From positions 496,501 to 560,500 of the forward strand of contig NZ_AP026683.1 of assembly GCF_025997995.1 (NCBI RefSeq): a stretch of 64,000 nucleotides of DNA, in the 5' to 3' direction. Origin of the DNA: Sediminibacterium sp. TEGAF015 (GTDB lineage: Bacteria > Bacteroidota > Bacteroidia > Chitinophagales > Chitinophagaceae). Under the pieces are notes generated by a model that was given only the letters and a program-made list of their open reading frames with translations, was not told the DNA's origin and did not search any database. The number at the start of each line of letters is the position of its first letter. Position 1 is the first letter of the stretch. The position numbers were made by a program, and so were the translations under genes. Of the stretch, positions 60,554-64,000 are shown one piece after another.

Positions 60554-60981
60554 TTTGGTTTAATAAGCATTTGTCTATTGATCAGTTTGATGGAATGGGT
60601 AAAGAAACATTGGGAGAGCACCTAGGTATGAAGTTTACTGAAATTGGTCCTGATTTTTTAAAAGCCACTATGCCAGTTGATCATAGAACAAAGCAACCAT
60701 ACGGGTTACTGCATGGAGGCGCTTCTGTTGCATTGGCTGAAACACTAGGAAGTGTTGGCGCAGCCCTGGTAGTAAACCACAATGAATTCATTTGTGTTGG
60801 TCAGGAAATTAATGCGAATCATTTGCGTAGTGTTCGCAGCGGTTTTGTTATAGGAACTGCTAGGCCCATACATATAGGCAGTAGCTCACAGGTCTGGGAA
60901 ATTAAAATTCACGATGAAAGAGATCACCTGGTTTGTATCAGTCGTTTAACTGTGGCAGTTTTGAAAAGAAAAGACCGATAA
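60550..60981 (+). CDS. Hotdog-fold thioesterase (PaaI / menaquinone-type DHNA-CoA hydrolase-like)
   Basis: The hotdog thioesterase core is visible as LLHGGASVALAETLGSVGAA, followed by CVGQEINANHLRSVRSGFVI and HIGSSSQVWEIKIHDERDH. The N-terminus KETLGEHLGMKFTEIGPDFL also fits this group, which includes PaaI and the 1,4-dihydroxy-2-naphthoyl-CoA hydrolase of menaquinone synthesis. Which acyl-CoA it cleaves is not shown. Length 143, normal. Its last 44 bases overlap tail to tail with the NUDIX gene on the other strand. Confidence 0.85.
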   Translation: MIWFNKHLSIDQFDGMGKETLGEHLGMKFTEIGPDFLKATMPVDHRTKQPYGLLHGGASVALAETLGSVGAALVVNHNEFICVGQEINANHLRSVRSGFVIGTARPIHIGSSSQVWEIKIHDERDHLVCISRLTVAVLKRKDR

Positions 60982-61390
60982 TTTCCCGGATCGTATCAAA
61001 ACTATTTTCTAGTAGTGCAGGAATGTCTTGTAAGGGAACCCATCTGATATCGGTAATATCTTCTTCGGTTTGAGGAATCAATGCAGGTCTACCAGATACT
61101 TTCATTGCATACCAGTATGTTTCCTTGATAACTTCCTCTTGTATATACATATCAAAGTATTGATGCCGGGTAATGCCCAGCAAGTCACCTAAAATTAGTT
61201 GGCCAACACCGGTTTCTTCCTCCACTTCTCTAAGGGCACAGGCTTCCATGGTTTCCCCCTCATCCAGTTTTCCCTTCGGCAGGTCCCAGGAACCCCTGCG
61301 AAAAATCATCAGCAATTCCGTGTTTTCGTTCAGTAACAATCCACCCCCTGCGCGTATTACTTTCCTTTCATTTATCTGATTACTGTGCAT
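60938..61390 (-). CDS. NUDIX hydrolase
   Basis: The NUDIX box is GKLDEGETMEACALREVEEE followed by TGV, with all catalytic glutamates. Flanking parts are ERKVIRAGGGLLLNENTELL, then FRRGSWDLPKGKLDEG, and ADITDIRW-type sequence (EEDITDIRWVPLQDIPALLE). The ATG at 61390 gives about 150 residues; a TTG 18 bases upstream is less likely. Such enzymes split nucleoside diphosphates linked to other groups, and the substrate cannot be told from sequence. It is divergent from pyrE with 43 bases between start codons, and its end overlaps the thioesterase gene. Confidence 0.92.
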   Translation of the reverse strand: MHSNQINERKVIRAGGGLLLNENTELLMIFRRGSWDLPKGKLDEGETMEACALREVEEETGVGQLILGDLLGITRHQYFDMYIQEEVIKETYWYAMKVSGRPALIPQTEEDITDIRWVPLQDIPALLENSFDTIREIIGLFFSKLPQLND

Positions 61391-61421
61391 ATTTCCATCT
61401 TTTCGCAATGAAAATAGGAAT

Positions 61422-61429
61422 TACTTTTG
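61422..61429 (+). promoter_or_regulatory. -7 box directly before pyrE
   Basis: TACTTTTG matches TAnnTTTG and ends four bases before the pyrE ATG, so the predicted transcript starts at the start codon. No clear TTG at -33. Confidence 0.5.
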
Positions 61430-61433
61430 TAGC

Positions 61434-62063
61434 ATGACAAACGAAAAAGCAGTAGCAGAAAAATTACTACAGGTACAGGCCATCAAATTGAGTCCTGCAG
61501 AGCCCTTTACCTGGGCAAGTGGCTGGAAAAGTCCCATTTATTGCGATAACAGAAAGGTATTGTCTTTTCCTTATGTACGCGATTTTGTAAAGAGTGAATT
61601 GTGCAGTGTTATTTTTGAGCAGTTTCCTGAAGCAACAGTACTGGCAGGTGTTGCCACTGCAGGTATTCCCTGGGGAGCGATGGCAGCTGATCAGTTAAAA
61701 CTACCGTTTGTTTACGTTAGACCCAAACCTAAAGAACACGGACTGGGTAATCAGATTGAAGGCGCTTTAGAGAAAGGGCAGCAGGTTCTGGTAATTGAGG
61801 ATCTTATTTCTACTGGAAAAAGCAGTTTGCAAGTGGTGGAAGTATTGAGAGCAGCTGGTGCAGAGATTGTTGGAATGGTTTCTATTTTTAATTACGGGTT
61901 CAACACAGCCAAAGATGCTTGTGAAGCAGCAGGGGTTAAAACGTCGAGCTTAACCAATTATCCTACATTAATTGAATTGGCGATTGAGAAGGGATTGGTA
62001 ACAGCTGATACCAAAGAAACCCTGATGCAATGGAGCCAGGATCCAGCAAACTGGGGAAAATAG
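61434..62063 (+). CDS. pyrE: Orotate phosphoribosyltransferase
   Basis: Makes orotidine 5'-phosphate from orotate and PRPP. The conserved parts are AIKLSPAEPFTWASGWKSPI, YCDNRKVLSFPYVRDF, VLAGVATAGIPWGAMAADQL, FVYVRPKPKEHGLGNQIEGA and VIEDLISTGKSSLQVVEVLR, the PRPP-binding motif. It is 209 residues, standard. The start is fixed by the family N-terminus and lies four bases after a -7 box. It stands apart from pyrB by the coaD, thioesterase and NUDIX genes. The exported CxxC protein follows it. Confidence 0.95.
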   Translation: MTNEKAVAEKLLQVQAIKLSPAEPFTWASGWKSPIYCDNRKVLSFPYVRDFVKSELCSVIFEQFPEATVLAGVATAGIPWGAMAADQLKLPFVYVRPKPKEHGLGNQIEGALEKGQQVLVIEDLISTGKSSLQVVEVLRAAGAEIVGMVSIFNYGFNTAKDACEAAGVKTSSLTNYPTLIELAIEKGLVTADTKETLMQWSQDPANWGK

Positions 62064-62100
62064 TTTGAATTTTCTTTTATATCTAATGAAAGAGCATAGT

Positions 62101-62505
62101 ATGATTAAAAAAATCCTTTTGACAGGTGCTGTTTTTTTGTCCTTACAGGCCATTGCCCAGCAGCCCAAGCAGCAATGGGTAACCATAAAATCGGCCAATC
62201 TGAAGTGTTGGGAATGCAAAGTTATTTTAGAAAAATACTTGGTACAGGCCAACCAAACTACCATGGAGTCTGGCCTTATTCAATGGAAAATCAATCTGTT
62301 ACAAGGGGAAATTAAAGTTCAATATTGGCCAGATAGGGCTGATGAGTCTATGATCAAAGCGGCATTGAATAATGCGGGATTTGATGCCAATGAAGAAAAA
62401 GCGGTGTCGGAATCTTATGCAAAATTACCTCCGATTTGTAAGAGAGCCGAAGAAGGTGGAGGTCCTAAACCACCTAAACCTTGTCATATTCCACCGGTGC
62501 AATAA
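62101..62505 (+). CDS. Exported HMA-like protein with CxxC motif
   Basis: From the ATG at 62101 it has a signal peptide (KILLTGAVFLSLQAIAQQ). Residues about 30-95 look like a heavy-metal-associated fold: VTIKSANLKCWECKVILEKY with a CxxC at the place of the HMA metal site, and IQWKINLLQGEIKVQYWPDR then MIKAALNNAGFDANEEKAV. The tail has two more cysteines (PICKRAEEGGGPKPPKPC). It could carry a metal or act as a periplasmic thiol protein. The gene follows pyrE by 37 bases. The longer in-frame start at 62065 is less likely. Function unproven. Confidence 0.7.
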   Translation: MIKKILLTGAVFLSLQAIAQQPKQQWVTIKSANLKCWECKVILEKYLVQANQTTMESGLIQWKINLLQGEIKVQYWPDRADESMIKAALNNAGFDANEEKAVSESYAKLPPICKRAEEGGGPKPPKPCHIPPVQ

Positions 62506-62549
62506 TACCTTGCAGACTGGTACAATAACGCAAGTTTTTTGCAATAAAC

Positions 62550-62999
62550 TTATTTGAACAGGTTAAATTCCTGTCTTCCTTCATAGGTAAAGGGAAATGT
62601 TCTGAAAATACCCCCTTTACCTATTTTTATATTTCCCTTTGCCTTGATGGTTAATTCCTTTTTGAACAATAGCTGAGCTGCATTTTTGTATAAGTTCTGC
62701 ATATTGATATTGATGGAAGAAGGGAGAATGAATTCACTGTTTTTGGGAATCCGCATTAAAGTGTCTAATTGAAATTTGCCAAGATAAGTATTGTCTAAAT
62801 ACACATCACTGTCTACTTTTTTTAAATCTAATCCAAATTTATTGGGGTTAAAGTACACCAGTTCAAAATTCAATTTGGACTGGTTAAAACCCAGTTGCTT
62901 AAGTTCAATATTTTTGACCGTTCGGTATTCCAGTTCTTTGGGCGCGGCACAGCTAACAAAAACGAGGGTCAGCATCAGGTAGAGTGGGAGCAATTTCAA
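62550..62999 (-). CDS. LEA-type (WHy/LEA2-like) lipoprotein
   Basis: The N-terminus is a lipoprotein signal (LYLMLTLVFVSCAAP) with the lipid-bearing cysteine at about residue 17. The rest, about 130 residues, is a LEA14/WHy-type beta domain: IELKQLGFNQSKLNFELVYF, NPNKFGLDLKKVDSDVYLDN, LGKFQLDTLMRIPKNSEFIL, and NIKIGKGGIFRTFPFTYEGR. Such proteins are common in bacterial envelopes and have no settled function. It is convergent with the HMA-like gene, with 44 bases between, and divergent from wbqC. Confidence 0.8.
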   Translation of the reverse strand: MKLLPLYLMLTLVFVSCAAPKELEYRTVKNIELKQLGFNQSKLNFELVYFNPNKFGLDLKKVDSDVYLDNTYLGKFQLDTLMRIPKNSEFILPSSININMQNLYKNAAQLLFKKELTIKAKGNIKIGKGGIFRTFPFTYEGRQEFNLFK

Positions 63000-63099
63000 T
63001 GCAGTAAATTTTATTCGAAAATAGGTGATTTTCTCCCGGAAGCGAGTTAAAATTTTGTAACTTGTAGGCTAATGTATTTAGCAAAACAGGCGAAACCAG

Positions 63100-63258
63100 C
63101 CTTCTTTTTTTGTATTAAATAATTTAGTAAATAAAAAATTAATTAAAGCATTGAATATAAATAATTTATAAATTTTAATTGAATATAAAAATTTAGTTTA
63201 TTGAATCTGATTAGCCCTACTATTCCAGTAGTAGTATCCAACTTCAACAAAATAATAA
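63100..63258. other. AT-rich intergenic stretch with TTGAATATAAA-like repeats
   Basis: This gap is visibly very AT-rich. A short GGC/GCC hairpin with a long T run lies near 63090-63110 and could end a leftward or rightward transcript. ATTGAATATAAA occurs twice (about 63150 and 63177) and TTGAATATCAA once more inside the start of wbqC. No gene or RNA was recognised in it. Confidence 0.5.
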
Positions 63259-63885
63259 ATGAGCATATTATTAATTGAATATCAATATTTTGGAACAGTT
63301 GATTATTATAAAACTTTGTTTCAGTTTTCAAATATAAAATTTGAAGAATATGAAAGCTATCAAAAAGGAAGTTTTCGAAACAGAACCCTTATTCCGGGGG
63401 CCAATGGAGTGATGAATTTATCTGTCCCCCTGCAAAAGGGGCGCGACCAGAAAGCACTTTTCAGAGAGATAAAAATTGACTACCGGGAAAAATGGATTGT
63501 TCAGCATATGAGGGCATTGGATGCCAGTTACAACCGGGCTCCCTTTTATGAATATTACCGGGATGGAATCCGGGAAATGCTGAGTCAAGAAGAAATGTAC
63601 CTGATGAGCTTGGACCGAAAACTGGTCGCATGGGTTTTAAAAATGCTGAAAGCGAAACCTGTAATTTCTGCAACAGACGAGTTTATTCATGTGGTAGAAC
63701 AGGATACGGTTGACGCCCGTAATACTATTTTGCCCAGCAAGAACCCGGATTGGGATCTGCCGGAATACGATCAGGTCTTTAAAGATAGAATTGGCTTTAA
63801 ACCCCATATGAGCATATTAGATTTACTTTTTTGTAATGGTCCAGCTTCTGCTGGTCTATTGAAAAGCAGCAATAGCCGATTTTAA
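63259..63885 (+). CDS. WbqC family protein
   Basis: The 208-residue protein begins LLIEYQYFGTVDYYKTLFQF and shows the WbqC-like pattern: KGSFRNRTLIPGANGVMNLS, LSVPLQKGRDQKALFREIKI, VQHMRALDASYNRAPFYEYY, and SLDRKLVAWVLKMLKA. The family is found near polysaccharide or lipid biosynthetic genes and its activity is not established. It has no signal peptide or membrane helix. It is a single gene here, far from the gmh/GT operon, and lies after the AT-rich gap. Confidence 0.85.
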   Translation: MSILLIEYQYFGTVDYYKTLFQFSNIKFEEYESYQKGSFRNRTLIPGANGVMNLSVPLQKGRDQKALFREIKIDYREKWIVQHMRALDASYNRAPFYEYYRDGIREMLSQEEMYLMSLDRKLVAWVLKMLKAKPVISATDEFIHVVEQDTVDARNTILPSKNPDWDLPEYDQVFKDRIGFKPHMSILDLLFCNGPASAGLLKSSNSRF

Positions 63886-63964
63886 TAGCTCTTGTTTTTA
63901 GAATTTGCCTTTATTGGAGTATTATTGTTACTCAATTGCTGAATGGAGAAAGCCCCCCGAACTG

Positions 63965-64000
63965 ATGAAGAAATTTTGTTTTCTAGCTTTACTAATTTTA
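63965..64000 (+). CDS. Start of an exported protein (cut by window edge)
   Basis: From the ATG at 63965 the 12 codons to the window edge read as Met-Lys-Lys and then a hydrophobic run (FCFLALLIL). That is the beginning of a signal peptide. Nothing can be said about the product. The gap after wbqC (80 bases) makes a new gene plausible. Confidence 0.4.
   Translation, partial: MKKFCFLALLIL

Noticed and set aside
1-64000. CRISPR array, insertion sequence, prophage or rRNA operon
   Set aside because: No regularly spaced repeats, transposase, phage or rRNA sequence was recognised in the window.

Overview
The window reads as a chromosomal segment of a Bacteroidota bacterium, most likely of the Chitinophagaceae. 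The protein families are typical of that phylum: DUF4833, DUF5686, DUF4199, a NagB/PIG-L fusion, a tricorn-type S41 protease, a BT_3928-like DoxX protein and CtlX. Start codons mostly lack Shine-Dalgarno sequences, and many transcription units carry the Bacteroidota -7 box TAnnTTTG, sometimes with TTG about 19 bases further upstream. No insertion sequence, prophage, CRISPR array or rRNA operon was seen. There are two tRNAs, Arg(ACG) and Pro(GGG). Assignments come from reading motifs in the sequence; no database was searched.

Region 1 (1-11.2 kb) is the most interesting. It opens with the start of a PAS-domain protein cut by the window edge, a DUF4833 protein, a secreted protein with a TonB-plug-like segment, and tRNA-Arg. 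A tight co-directional run follows: TetR regulator, inositol-3-phosphate synthase, PgpA-like phosphatase, GtrA protein, DUF5686 outer-membrane-type protein, CDP-alcohol phosphatidyltransferase, a second DUF4833 protein and an AUR1-like PAP2 protein. Together these can make phosphatidylinositol (through its phosphate) and probably inositol phosphorylceramide. A sphingomyelin-synthase-like PAP2 protein faces the end of the run.

Region 2 (11.2-26.2 kb) is catabolic: a NagB/PIG-L fusion with GH20 hexosaminidase, pyruvate kinase with phosphofructokinase, a sugar-nucleotide reductase-like protein, two guanidino-group-modifying enzymes (ADI-like and CtlX), a CrtA-like protein divergent from hutI-hutG, a 67-residue protein with its own promoter and terminator, and a second GH20 enzyme.

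Region 3 (26.3-42.8 kb) is mostly housekeeping: 5-formyl-THF cyclo-ligase, LpxK, RNase R, an orphan LutA/LldE-like protein, RibH, a TPR protein, PdhA, a fasciclin protein, PruA, a GlmU-like protein, TpiA, TsaC/Sua5, a Kir-type potassium channel and LepA.

Region 4 (42.8-64 kb) starts with an envelope-sugar operon (dihydroorotase-like protein, DUF4199, GT2, GT4, GmhA, GmhB-like). It continues with tRNA-Pro, a 1085-residue tricorn-type protease, Ndk, an NrnA-like phosphoesterase, a tandem FKBP lipoprotein, FolP, DUF1599, a BT_3928-like protein, CBS, DUF721, RecF, PyrR, PyrB, CoaD, a thioesterase, a NUDIX protein, PyrE, an exported HMA-like protein, a LEA-type lipoprotein and WbqC. The dihydroorotase-like protein has lost most metal ligands and looks like a pseudo-enzyme. 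Several genes, including pyrB, pyrE, lepA and the GlmU-like gene, have a -7 box so close to the start codon that their mRNAs are predicted to be leaderless or nearly so.
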